A stretch of 64,000 bases of DNA. Source: Archangium violaceum Cb vi76 (GTDB lineage: Bacteria > Myxococcota > Myxococcia > Myxococcales > Myxococcaceae). The stretch covers positions 1 to 64,000 of the forward strand of contig NZ_JPMI01000022.1 in NCBI RefSeq assembly GCF_000733295.1. The letters run 5' to 3'. The position numbers and the translations under genes were made by a program. Shown piece after piece: positions 38,201 to 45,409 of the stretch. Within the stretch, counting starts at the first letter, position 1. Each line of letters begins with the position of its first letter. The notes under the pieces are model-generated. The model searched no databases, was not told the origin of the DNA, and was given only the letters and a program-made list of their open reading frames with translations.

Positions 38201-38579
38201 GAAGAAGGTGAACGACATCGACACCAACAACGCCGTCGCGTCCGCCTACCGGACCTTCATCGCCTTGGGCCGCAAGGACCTGAAGTCGGCGAAGGGGCAT
38301 GCCGCTCGCGCGGTGGCGGGAGGCCGTCAGGTGGCCGTCGCCCACCTGGCCCTGGGCCTGGTGATGTTGGAGTCCAAGGAGCTGGAGCAGGCCAAGCGCT
38401 CCCTGCGCGAGGCGGTGACACTCGCCCCCAAGCTGTACTCGGCGGAAGTGAAGCTGGCCGAGATGGAGGGCACCTCCAGCCGTGACTCGGTCCGCGAACG
38501 GCTCATCCGGCTGCTGAGCCTGGATCCTTCGTTCCTGCCCGCCAAACGCGTCCTCTACTCACTCGACAAACGAGGTTGA
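35223..38579 (+). CDS. Zinc-ribbon, Pro/Ala-rich, membrane-spanning TPR protein
   Basis: The 1118-residue protein begins with an MJ0042-type zinc ribbon (C5, C8, C28, C31; MRIICQKCAAAYAIDD). A long Pro/Ala linker (about 45-450) holds repeated acidic-aromatic motifs (DSLFGDLGDLE, LLFEEP, DDALFDFNSPPGF, DDGMFDFNAPPGF, DDGIFDFNAPPGM, DPLLDFFG) and a second ribbon with two CxxC pairs (CRECGKQ...CEDC) at about 358-382. One membrane helix (about 459-480) is followed by a TPR-rich domain (about 545-1110). The topology suggests cytoplasmic ribbons and motifs and a periplasmic TPR solenoid. Similar ribbon/linker/helix layouts occur in myxobacterial motility and envelope proteins. It sits in the purH-purD-lptFG operon with gaps of 3 and 1 bases. 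Confidence 0.85.
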   Translation: MRIICQKCAAAYAIDDRVITPKGVRAQCPRCRHLQLVKREDSPAAPEPKPAAAAPKPAPAPKPAPKPAVAAKPAASPARPATPSASLTDSLFGDLGDLEPAPDPTESPADSLLDDLSAIGRPATPAAPLEKDSLFGDLADLTQSSPSNPAIDLGASSRPGTPGYSLPTGDLLFEEPAPAPAPVPQPRPAVPVQARPAAPAPQPKPAVPAYSVPSDDALFDFNSPPGFDAPAPKPAPAPKPAPASAALPEMADDGMFDFNAPPGFSAPPPVAAPTPAPASAALPEMADDGIFDFNAPPGMSSPPPVAAPPVAAAPEADPLLDFFGSQPEPAAAPPPVAAPMPVAAPAPARPAAPAGGTAKTCRECGKQIVDPFDLALGACEDCRRRAPQKPTPAPVPETRPVEVLDLPPLGDAGGAPASAPLPPEPGSGSRPAPPALAPEPRSAVNSRSGVAVSASSGGRGGLIAAAVVLLLLGGGGAAYFFVPQVKELVGGGKTGSGGGSTSSSSGQQQPATAALPPALESVLPRWQLMFVDASSGDSKQFLAQGQSLLEKDQRLAYAEAAESFQRALLLDPRSDTAIFGYVQALALGLGSRMDDPTFQEARSLIEAAEGRSQRGPDLLVAHANLLLARSGNSENVQQAQKLAEEVLANPKAGTPAQKAEAHLVLGRVFLTSSRELANQHFESALALASDFQRVHYYRALADETAGDYSLAIDRLKKRLAQDADHWETRATLARIFMEVGQVEQARELYESRLKSTPTDFQALLATAVLRYQVENGLTGGLGGLRALLRNRDKYDEREVAELLLHLAAAERSANNLEAAAKAARESLQLQKNNPAAHLQLFLVAVKRKDATAAAEHFAGLKGQLDSPVLEKLLEGRLRLLERKPAEAMPLFLDAAKQDARYVDALLLAGVAGAQSGRRDEAFRVLGQASQGDPMRLSPRPAVTTFYLRPGDLLEGLEGSIVGAGRGDDDLLANLYEGLLRFHQGEGAAAEKLLKKVNDIDTNNAVASAYRTFIALGRKDLKSAKGHAARAVAGGRQVAVAHLALGLVMLESKELEQAKRSLREAVTLAPKLYSAEVKLAEMEGTSSRDSVRERLIRLLSLDPSFLPAKRVLYSLDKRG

Positions 38580-38580
38580 T

Positions 38581-39846
38581 GTGAAGGTCCTTCTGCTCGG
38601 CTCTGGCGCGCGAGAGCACGCGCTCGCGTGGAAGCTGTCCCAGAGCCCGCGGTTGACGAAGCTGTGGGTGGGCCCGGGCAATCCGGGCACCGCCCGCGTG
38701 GCCGCCAACGTACCGCTGAAGGCGGATGCGCCCGACGAGGTGGTGGCGTTCGCCCGCCGGGAGCAGGTGGACCTGGTGGTGGTGGGCCCGGAGGCGCCGT
38801 TGATGGCGGGCGTGGCGGATGCGCTCGGCGCGGCCGGCATCGCCTGCTTCGGCCCGGTGGCGGGGGCCGCGCTCATCGAGGGCTCCAAGGCCTTCGCCAA
38901 GGAGATCATGGCCGAGGCGGGTGTGCCCACCGCCGGCTTCCAGGTGTTCACCGACGTGGCCGCGGCCGAGGCCTACGCGGTGGAGCAGGGCCGCATCGTC
39001 GTGAAGGCGGACGGGCTGGCCGCGGGCAAGGGCGTCATCGTGGCGCAGGACGCGCGAGCCGCTCGCGAGGCGGTGCGCGCGGTGGGTGCCATGGGAACGG
39101 CGGGCCAGCGGATGGTGCTGGAGGAGTTGCTGGAGGGCGAGGAGGTGTCCGTCATCGCCCTGTGCGACGGCGAGCGCTACGTGCTGCTCCCGCCAGCGCA
39201 GGATCACAAGCGGGTGGGGGAGGGAGACACGGGCCCCAACACCGGCGGCATGGGCGCCTACGCACCCGCGCCCTTCCTGTCCGCCGCCCAGCTGTCAGAG
39301 GTGGGCGAGCAGGTGATCGCCCCGACGTTGGCGACGCTGCGGCGGCGGGGAATCCCCTTCCGGGGTGCGCTGTATGCCGGGCTGATGCTGACGCGCAACG
39401 GGCCCCGGGTGCTCGAGTTCAACGCGCGTTTCGGTGACCCCGAGACGCAGGTGCTGATGATGCAACTGGCGGAGGACGTGCTGCCGCTGCTGGACGCGTG
39501 CGCGCGCGGCCGGCTGGAGCAGCGCCCGCTCGCGGTGCACCCGGGCGCCTCGGTGGGTGTGGTGCTCGCCGCCCACAACTACCCGGAGACGCCGCGGCGC
39601 GGAGATCGCATCGAGGGCGTGGACGCAGTGCCGGCCAGCTGTCCGGTGTTCGCCGCGGGCGTGGAGGAGAAGGGTGGAGCGTGGCTCACGGCCGGTGGCC
39701 GGGTGCTCACCGTGTGCGCGCGCGGTGCGGACCTGGCGGAGGCCCGCTCCCAGGCGTACGCCGCCGTGGCCCACCTCCGCTTCGAGGGCATGCACTTCCG
39801 CCGGGACATCGGCGCCAAGGGGCTGGGGGCGCCCACCGCGAAGTAA
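38581..39846 (+). CDS. purD: Phosphoribosylamine--glycine ligase
   Basis: The enzyme catalyses the second step of purine synthesis, ligating glycine to phosphoribosylamine with ATP. The 421-residue protein has the family N-terminus VLLLGSGAREHALAWKL and GPGNPGTA, the ATP-grasp domain (VVKADGLAAGKGVIVAQ), and the diagnostic PAQDHKRVGEGDTGPNTGGM and LEFNARFGDPETQ. It starts at GTG 38581, one base after the stop of the TPR gene, so translation is coupled. The lptF gene follows after nine bases. Co-transcription with LPS-export permeases is the notable feature. Confidence 0.96.
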   Translation: MKVLLLGSGAREHALAWKLSQSPRLTKLWVGPGNPGTARVAANVPLKADAPDEVVAFARREQVDLVVVGPEAPLMAGVADALGAAGIACFGPVAGAALIEGSKAFAKEIMAEAGVPTAGFQVFTDVAAAEAYAVEQGRIVVKADGLAAGKGVIVAQDARAAREAVRAVGAMGTAGQRMVLEELLEGEEVSVIALCDGERYVLLPPAQDHKRVGEGDTGPNTGGMGAYAPAPFLSAAQLSEVGEQVIAPTLATLRRRGIPFRGALYAGLMLTRNGPRVLEFNARFGDPETQVLMMQLAEDVLPLLDACARGRLEQRPLAVHPGASVGVVLAAHNYPETPRRGDRIEGVDAVPASCPVFAAGVEEKGGAWLTAGGRVLTVCARGADLAEARSQAYAAVAHLRFEGMHFRRDIGAKGLGAPTAK

Positions 39847-39855
39847 CGTGACGCC

Positions 39856-40968
39856 GTGAGCCTGCTCTCCCGCTATCTGCTCAAGGAGCTGGTCGTCCCC
39901 CTCGTGGTGTGGGTGGCGTTCCTCTTCCTGCTCCTCTTCGTCATGCAGTTCCTGCGGGGCTCGGAGGTCATCCTCGGCTCGTCCGTGTCGCTGGAGGATC
40001 TGGGGCAGCTCATCGTCTACCTCGCGCCGCACTTCCTGATGATGGCGCTGCCGGTCGCCTTCCTGCTGGCCATCCTCCTGGGCCTGGGCCGGCTGTCGGA
40101 GGACCGCGAGCTCACCGCGCTCCAGGCGCTCGGCATCGGCCCGGTGCAGCTGCTCGCGGGGCCCCTGGCCATCGGCGCGGTGCTCGCCGCGCTCATGGTG
40201 CTCATCACCTCCACCGCCGAGCCGTGGGGCCTCACCAGCATCAAGACGTTCGTCGCGGACCTCATCAAGAAGAACGTGGTGGGCGACGTGAAGTCGGGCG
40301 TCTTCTACGAGGACCTGTCCAACCTCACCCTCTACGCCGAGACGGTCAACGCGGAGGACAGGCGGTGGACCAATGTGCTGCTCCATGACGACCGGGAGCC
40401 GTCCGCTCCCCTGTTGATGCTCGCGCGCAATGGCCGGGTGAACACCAACCGCGCCGGACAGGTGCTGACGCTGGAGCTCGGCGATGGCGAGGCGCACCGG
40501 GCCAACCAGGATTCCGAGTCCTACTCGGTCATCACCTTCAAGCAGGCGGAGATCGCCGTGGGCGTGGAGGGCTCCATGGGGCGGCGCAACCGCTTCCGCT
40601 CGCCGAAGGAGGAGCTCACGCCCTCCGAGTTGCTCCAGGCCGCCGAGGAGGCCGAGCGCACCGGGGGAGATCCCAAGCCCTTCCTCAACTCGCTGTACAA
40701 CCGGTTGGGGCATGCGCTCGCGCCGCTGTCGTTCGCGCTGCTGGGCACGCCGCTGGCCATCGGGCGGCGGCAGGGCGGACGCGCGTGGGGTTACCTGCTG
40801 TCGCTGGGCGGCTACGTGGCCTATCACCTGTTGATGCGCTTCTGCGAGCAGCTGGGCCTGCAGGGCCGGGTGCCGCTGCCGTTGGCCAACCAGCTGGCCA
40901 ACATCATCTTCGGCGTGGTGGGCCTGGTGGCCATGTACCGCGTCAGCCGGGCGGGGACGGTGCGGTGA
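39856..40968 (+). CDS. lptF: LPS export ABC transporter permease LptF
   Basis: LptF is one of the two inner-membrane permeases that extract lipopolysaccharide for transport by the Lpt bridge. The 370-residue protein starts at GTG 39856. It has an N-terminal membrane segment with SRYLLKELVVPLVVW, three helices before a periplasmic beta-jellyroll (about 130-260) and three helices after it (FALLGTPLAIGRRQGG is typical of the YjgP/YjgQ family). Its stop overlaps the start of lptG (GTGA). The ATPase LptB and the bridge proteins LptA/C are not in the window. Confidence 0.92.
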   Translation: MSLLSRYLLKELVVPLVVWVAFLFLLLFVMQFLRGSEVILGSSVSLEDLGQLIVYLAPHFLMMALPVAFLLAILLGLGRLSEDRELTALQALGIGPVQLLAGPLAIGAVLAALMVLITSTAEPWGLTSIKTFVADLIKKNVVGDVKSGVFYEDLSNLTLYAETVNAEDRRWTNVLLHDDREPSAPLLMLARNGRVNTNRAGQVLTLELGDGEAHRANQDSESYSVITFKQAEIAVGVEGSMGRRNRFRSPKEELTPSELLQAAEEAERTGGDPKPFLNSLYNRLGHALAPLSFALLGTPLAIGRRQGGRAWGYLLSLGGYVAYHLLMRFCEQLGLQGRVPLPLANQLANIIFGVVGLVAMYRVSRAGTVR

Positions 40969-42065
40969 AAGGCACGCTCTTCCGCTACGTGGTCCGCACG
41001 TACCTCCAGTTCGCGGTGGGCATCCTCGCCGCCGTGATCTCCATCTTCCTGGTGGTGGACTTCGTGGACCGGGCGCGCCAGTACACCGGCGAGGGCTGGC
41101 TGTGGAACGTGGTGGTGCTGTACGCCAACAAGGCGCTGGTGGCCACGCAGCAACTCGGGCCCGTGGCGCTGCTGCTGGCGGCGGGCACCTCGGTGTCCTC
41201 CCTGCGCAAGCGCGGCGAGGTGACGGCGATGCGCTCCCTCACCTTCGGCCCCAACGCCCTCTACCTGCCGGTGGCGCTGTGCGTGGGACTGGCCTGCGTG
41301 GGGCTCATCGCCTTCGACGAGTGGGTGGTGGTGAAGGCGTCCCAGCGCGTGGAGGAGATCACCACCCAGCGCTTCAACCGCTGGGGAGACTGGGGCGTGT
41401 ACCACACGCCCAAGCAGTGGTTCCGCAAGGGAGATCAGATCTTCTACCTGCGCCGCGGCAACGCGCAGGAGGGCTTCGAGAACGTGGCCATCCTCACCGT
41501 CACCCCGGAGTTCCGGCTGGCGCGGCGCGTGGACGCGGAGACGATGCGCTCGGTGGAGGGCACGCGCTGGATGCTGGGGGGCGTGGTGGAGCGCTCCTTC
41601 ACCAAGGACGGCAAGTCCCAGGTGCGCCAGATGGCGGAGGCCGAGTACGACCTGGGCGTCACCCCGCACACGTTCCGTCTGCGCCCCGGCCGGCCCGAGC
41701 AGATGCGCATTCCGGTGCTGCGCGAGCAGATCCGCGTGCGGGGCGAGGTGGGGCGGGATACGCGGCAGTTCTCGCTCGTGCTGCACAACCGCTTCGCCCA
41801 CCCGATGGCGAGCCTGCCCGCGGCCCTGCTGGCGGTGGGACTGGCACTGCGCCCGGGACGCAAGGGACACCTGACGGTGGCGATCGTCGAGGGCCTGCTC
41901 ATCTCCGTGACCATGTGGGGCCTGATGGTGGTGACGCGGACGCTGGCGCTCTCGGAGCGGCTGGCGCCCGCGGTGGCCGCGTGGTTCCCGGTCGCGCTGC
42001 TGTCGGTGGCCGCGGCCCTGCTGTGGCTGCGCGGTGAGGGCCGGCTGGGAGGCGGTGGCGCGTGA
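40965..42065 (+). CDS. lptG: LPS export ABC transporter permease LptG
   Basis: GTG 40965 overlaps the lptF stop and gives 366 residues. As in LptF, three N-terminal helices (starting TLFRYVVRTYLQFAVGIL), a periplasmic jellyroll (about 125-265) and three C-terminal helices are visible; NRFAHPMASLPAALLAVGLAL is the characteristic segment before the last helices. With LptF it forms the transmembrane channel powered by LptB. Its stop overlaps the start of the following O-antigen ligase-like gene (GTGA), so the LPS-related genes are coupled. Confidence 0.92.
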   Translation: MKGTLFRYVVRTYLQFAVGILAAVISIFLVVDFVDRARQYTGEGWLWNVVVLYANKALVATQQLGPVALLLAAGTSVSSLRKRGEVTAMRSLTFGPNALYLPVALCVGLACVGLIAFDEWVVVKASQRVEEITTQRFNRWGDWGVYHTPKQWFRKGDQIFYLRRGNAQEGFENVAILTVTPEFRLARRVDAETMRSVEGTRWMLGGVVERSFTKDGKSQVRQMAEAEYDLGVTPHTFRLRPGRPEQMRIPVLREQIRVRGEVGRDTRQFSLVLHNRFAHPMASLPAALLAVGLALRPGRKGHLTVAIVEGLLISVTMWGLMVVTRTLALSERLAPAVAAWFPVALLSVAAALLWLRGEGRLGGGGA

Positions 42066-43285
42066 ACGACCGGTCCGAGGTGCTCGATCGCTGGTTCCTG
42101 GTGTGCCTGGCCCTGTGGGGCGTGGGGTGCCTGTTCCTGGAGGCGTTCGCGGCGGTGGGGCTCGCGGCGTGCGCGTTGGTGGCGCTGGTGGCGGCCCGGC
42201 GGAGCGGCGTCACCGTGCGTGGCGCGCTGCGAGCCTGGTGGCCCCTGGTGGCCTTCCTCGCGTGGGCGCTGCTGGTGCCGGCGCTGTCCGGACACCGTCC
42301 GAGCGGAACGGGCGTGGCGCGCCTGCTGGACTTCGCGGGCATTCCCGTGGCGGCGGTGGCGTTCGGCCACCTGTCGGACGCGCGGCGCGTGCGTCTGGCG
42401 TGGATATTGAGCGCGGTGTTCCTCGTCTCGTGCGCGGTGGCGGGGTTTCAGCACTTCGGGGTGTGGCCCTCGCAGGAGGCCCTGGAGCCGCTCCGGTGGA
42501 TGCGCCTGTCCTTCGAGCGCGTTTATGAGGCCGTGCCCGGCACGGAGAACCGCTTCATGGCCGGAGGTCTGCTGTTCCACCGGCTGAAGTTCTCGCACAT
42601 CGGCGGCATGGCGGTGGCCTTCGCGCTGGGCGTGGGGCTGCACCTGAAGGGACGGCGGCGGACGGTGGCGCTGGCCGTGGCGGCGGTGGGGCTCGTCTCC
42701 GTGGGCCTCTTCCCGTACGCGCGTGCGGCGAGCGTGGCCCTGGTGGCGGTGATGGGGCTGGTGGTGCTGCTCGGCCTGCCGAGGCGCGTGGCACTGCCCG
42801 CATGTGCCGCGGTGCTCGGGCTGGCCGTCTTGACGCTGGCCGTCAATCGGCCTCTGCGCGAGCGTTTCCTCAACAGCTCCACGGAGAAGGGCTCGGGGAG
42901 CCGGGCGGCGCTGCTGGAGACGGGCCTGTGCGCGGTGCGCGCGCATCCTGTCACCGGCGTGGGCCCGGGACGTTTCCAGGCCCGCCTCTGGGCCACCCCG
43001 GACATGCCCGACCAGGCGCGCGAGCACCCGGGCAAATCCCACAACCAGTTCGTCAGCATGGCCGCGGAGACGGGCATCCCGGGCGCGCTGCTGTTCATGC
43101 TGTTGCTTGGCTGGCTACTCTGGCGCCTTCCCCGGAACCGGCCCGAGGGCCTCGGCGCGCTCGGGGCGCTCGCGTTCTTCTGCCTGCTGTCCCTGCTGCA
43201 TGATCCGCTGTTCCATGTCCAGGCCTCGCAGGCCCTGGTGCTCATCCTGGGAACGGGCCTCAGCGCGGTCTCCCGGCGCGCCTGA
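42062..43285 (+). CDS. O-antigen ligase/polymerase (WaaL/Wzy-type) membrane protein
   Basis: The 407-residue protein starts at GTG 42062, overlapping lptG. It has about 10-12 membrane helices and one larger periplasmic loop. The Wzy_C/WaaL signature is clear: TGVGPGRFQARLW, then HNQFVSMAAETGIPGALLF, in which the H and surrounding residues are typical of lipid-linked glycan ligases and polymerases. Ligase (attaching O-antigen to lipid A-core) is favoured over polymerase because of the direct coupling with LPS transport genes, but the two cannot be separated by sequence. It is the last gene of the operon; a kinase gene follows after 72 bases. Confidence 0.85.
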   Translation: MNDRSEVLDRWFLVCLALWGVGCLFLEAFAAVGLAACALVALVAARRSGVTVRGALRAWWPLVAFLAWALLVPALSGHRPSGTGVARLLDFAGIPVAAVAFGHLSDARRVRLAWILSAVFLVSCAVAGFQHFGVWPSQEALEPLRWMRLSFERVYEAVPGTENRFMAGGLLFHRLKFSHIGGMAVAFALGVGLHLKGRRRTVALAVAAVGLVSVGLFPYARAASVALVAVMGLVVLLGLPRRVALPACAAVLGLAVLTLAVNRPLRERFLNSSTEKGSGSRAALLETGLCAVRAHPVTGVGPGRFQARLWATPDMPDQAREHPGKSHNQFVSMAAETGIPGALLFMLLLGWLLWRLPRNRPEGLGALGALAFFCLLSLLHDPLFHVQASQALVLILGTGLSAVSRRA

Positions 43286-43357
43286 GGGGTACTGGCGGAA
43301 GGGTCTCGAAGCGGGCTAAGTCATGGCGCGGGCCGCCTGTCTGGCCCACTGCTTCCC

Positions 43358-45358
43358 ATGACTCAACCGGCTGCCAGTGACATTGGTGTGGGCGCGGTCC
43401 TGCGGGACACGTACGAGATCACCTCGCTGCTCGGGAAGGGAGGGATGGGCACGGTCTTCCTGGCCCGGCACCGCCGGCTCCCGGGCAAGCAGGTGGCCGT
43501 CAAGGTCCTCCAGAACAGCGCGAGCCTCAATCCCGAGCTGTATGCGCGCTTCCGCCGCGAGGCGGAGATCGCCTCCCAGCTCGGCCATCCCAACATCGTC
43601 GAGGTGCTCGACTTCGACACCCTGCAGGACGGCACGCCCTTCCTGGTGATGGAGTTCCTGCGAGGCGAGAGCCTCGAGCAGCGTCTGGCGCGCGGCCCGC
43701 TTCCGGTCGATGTGGCGCTCTCCATCGTCCGGCAGGTCTGCTCGGCGCTCCAGGCGGCGCACCGCGCTGGAGTCGTCCACCGCGATCTCAAGCCCGCCAA
43801 CATCTTCCTCTCCCCCACCGACTCCGGGGGCGTGGTGTCCGAGCGGGTGAAGCTGCTCGATTTCGGCATCTCGAAGATGCTCGACTCGCAGACGCTCCAG
43901 ACGCAGGAGGCGGTGCTGATCGGCACGCCGCAGTACATGGCGCCCGAGCAGGCCCTGGGGAAGAACAGCGAGGTGGACGCGCGCACCGACATCTTCGCGC
44001 TCGGGTGCATCGTCTACGAGCTGATGTCCGGCCGGCCGCCGTTCGCCGGAGACGGTGGCAGCATCGTGCAGGTGGTCTTCCGCATCGTCCACGGGCAGCC
44101 CGAGCCCCTGGCCTCGCTCTGCCCGGACCTCTCTTCGCGGATCATCGGGGCCGTGGAGAAGGCGCTCGCGAAGAGCCCGCAGGACCGTTACCCGGATGTC
44201 AGCGCCTTCGTTGCCGACCTGACCGGCAGCCCGCTCCAGTCGCTCGCCGGAGTGGGGGTGCCCTCGTTCTCCTCGTCGCGTGCGGCGTCCGTGCCTTCCG
44301 CCGCGGCGGATGATGGGCTCGGCGCGACGCACATGCCTTCGTCCACGGCGCGCTTTGGGGCTCCGGCTGCTGGTGCGGATGATGGGCTTGGTGCGACGCA
44401 TATGCCCGCGTCGACCGCGCGCTATGGGGCTCCGGCTGCTGGTGCGGATGATGGGCTTGGCGCGACGCACATGCCTTCGTCCACCGCTCGCTTCCCGGCT
44501 CCTGGTGCCGCCGCGGCGGATGATGGGCTTGGCGCGACGCATATGCCCTCGTCCACCGCCCGCTTCCCGGCGCAGCCGGTCCCCGCGCCAGCCGCTGTGG
44601 CGGATGAGCGCGGATTCACTGCGGCACATGTGTCCTCGTCCAAGGCTGGTATCCCAGCTCCCGTTGTGCAGTCGCCACCGGCAAGCCCGGCTCTCGCTTC
44701 TCCTGCCTCAGTCGCGGCTCCTGTGCCTGAGGCCGCCCAGGTCACCGTACCGCCGACAGCCCCTGCTCGCTCGGGACCGGGGATGGGCATGAAGGCGGGA
44801 GGGGCCGTGCTGTTCCTCGCGCTCTTGGCCCTGGGCGGTTGGTTCGCGACCCGCTCCAGTGCTGTCCCCGCGGGCGGCACGCCCGAGCCCGTGGCGGCGA
44901 AGGCGCCCACTCCAAATCCCGTCTCTGCTGTTCCCATCGAGCCGAAGGTCCCGGCCGTGCCTGTCGCCGAGACCAAGCCTGTTGCCGAGACCAAGACCGT
45001 CGCCGAGACCAAGCCCACTGCGGTCGCTTCTGCACCCAAGACTCCAAAGCCCAAGGCTCCCGTGGCCACTGTGAGCGAGGCCCTGCCGGAAGGGGTGCGT
45101 GAAGACATCCAGAATGCGGAGAGCGCGCTCGCTGCCGGTGATTTCCAGAAGGCAATTAGTCTCGCTCAGACCAGTCAGCGGAAGAAGGTCACCCCGGCGT
45201 CGTTCTCCGTGCTCGCGCGTGCTTACTGCCGCAAGAGGGATCTCAATGGCGCCAAAAGGACATTGCTTGAGGGGAAGCAGCGGAAGATGTTGTCGGATAG
45301 GGAGCGAGAAAAGGTCATCGATTTCTGCGCGGATCACGACTTTCCGCTTGAGTTCTGA
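43358..45358 (+). CDS. Transmembrane Ser/Thr protein kinase with a tandem-repeat linker
   Basis: The 666-residue kinase has a canonical kinase domain (about 22-285): LGKGGMGTVFLA, catalytic Lys in VAVKVL, HRDLKPAN and intact DFG, then GTPQYMAPEQALG. The linker (about 317-440) contains four near-identical copies of a 23-residue unit starting ADDGLGATHMPSSTAR and one decayed copy. A membrane helix (about 483-503) leads to a Pro/Lys-rich stretch with ETKPVAETKTVAETKPT and a C-terminal helical hairpin region (about 575-660, AESALAAGDFQKAISLAQ) resembling TPR. The repeat's Ser/Thr cluster next to Arg suggests multi-site phosphorylation or docking (inference). The next gene starts 51 bases downstream. 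Confidence 0.93.
   Translation: MTQPAASDIGVGAVLRDTYEITSLLGKGGMGTVFLARHRRLPGKQVAVKVLQNSASLNPELYARFRREAEIASQLGHPNIVEVLDFDTLQDGTPFLVMEFLRGESLEQRLARGPLPVDVALSIVRQVCSALQAAHRAGVVHRDLKPANIFLSPTDSGGVVSERVKLLDFGISKMLDSQTLQTQEAVLIGTPQYMAPEQALGKNSEVDARTDIFALGCIVYELMSGRPPFAGDGGSIVQVVFRIVHGQPEPLASLCPDLSSRIIGAVEKALAKSPQDRYPDVSAFVADLTGSPLQSLAGVGVPSFSSSRAASVPSAAADDGLGATHMPSSTARFGAPAAGADDGLGATHMPASTARYGAPAAGADDGLGATHMPSSTARFPAPGAAAADDGLGATHMPSSTARFPAQPVPAPAAVADERGFTAAHVSSSKAGIPAPVVQSPPASPALASPASVAAPVPEAAQVTVPPTAPARSGPGMGMKAGGAVLFLALLALGGWFATRSSAVPAGGTPEPVAAKAPTPNPVSAVPIEPKVPAVPVAETKPVAETKTVAETKPTAVASAPKTPKPKAPVATVSEALPEGVREDIQNAESALAAGDFQKAISLAQTSQRKKVTPASFSVLARAYCRKRDLNGAKRTLLEGKQRKMLSDREREKVIDFCADHDFPLEF
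44306..44587 (+). repeat. Tandem 69/69/72-bp repeat within the kinase gene
   Basis: Copies begin at 44306, 44375, 44444 and 44516 with GCGGATGATGGGC; the spacings are 69, 69 and 72 bases, in frame. Third-position differences are few, so the expansion looks recent and could vary in number among strains. Confidence 0.9.
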
Positions 45359-45409
45359 GCGCTCATGCCCGACTTGCGCGGGCCCTGGCACACCCCACAG
45401 GAGGCAAAT

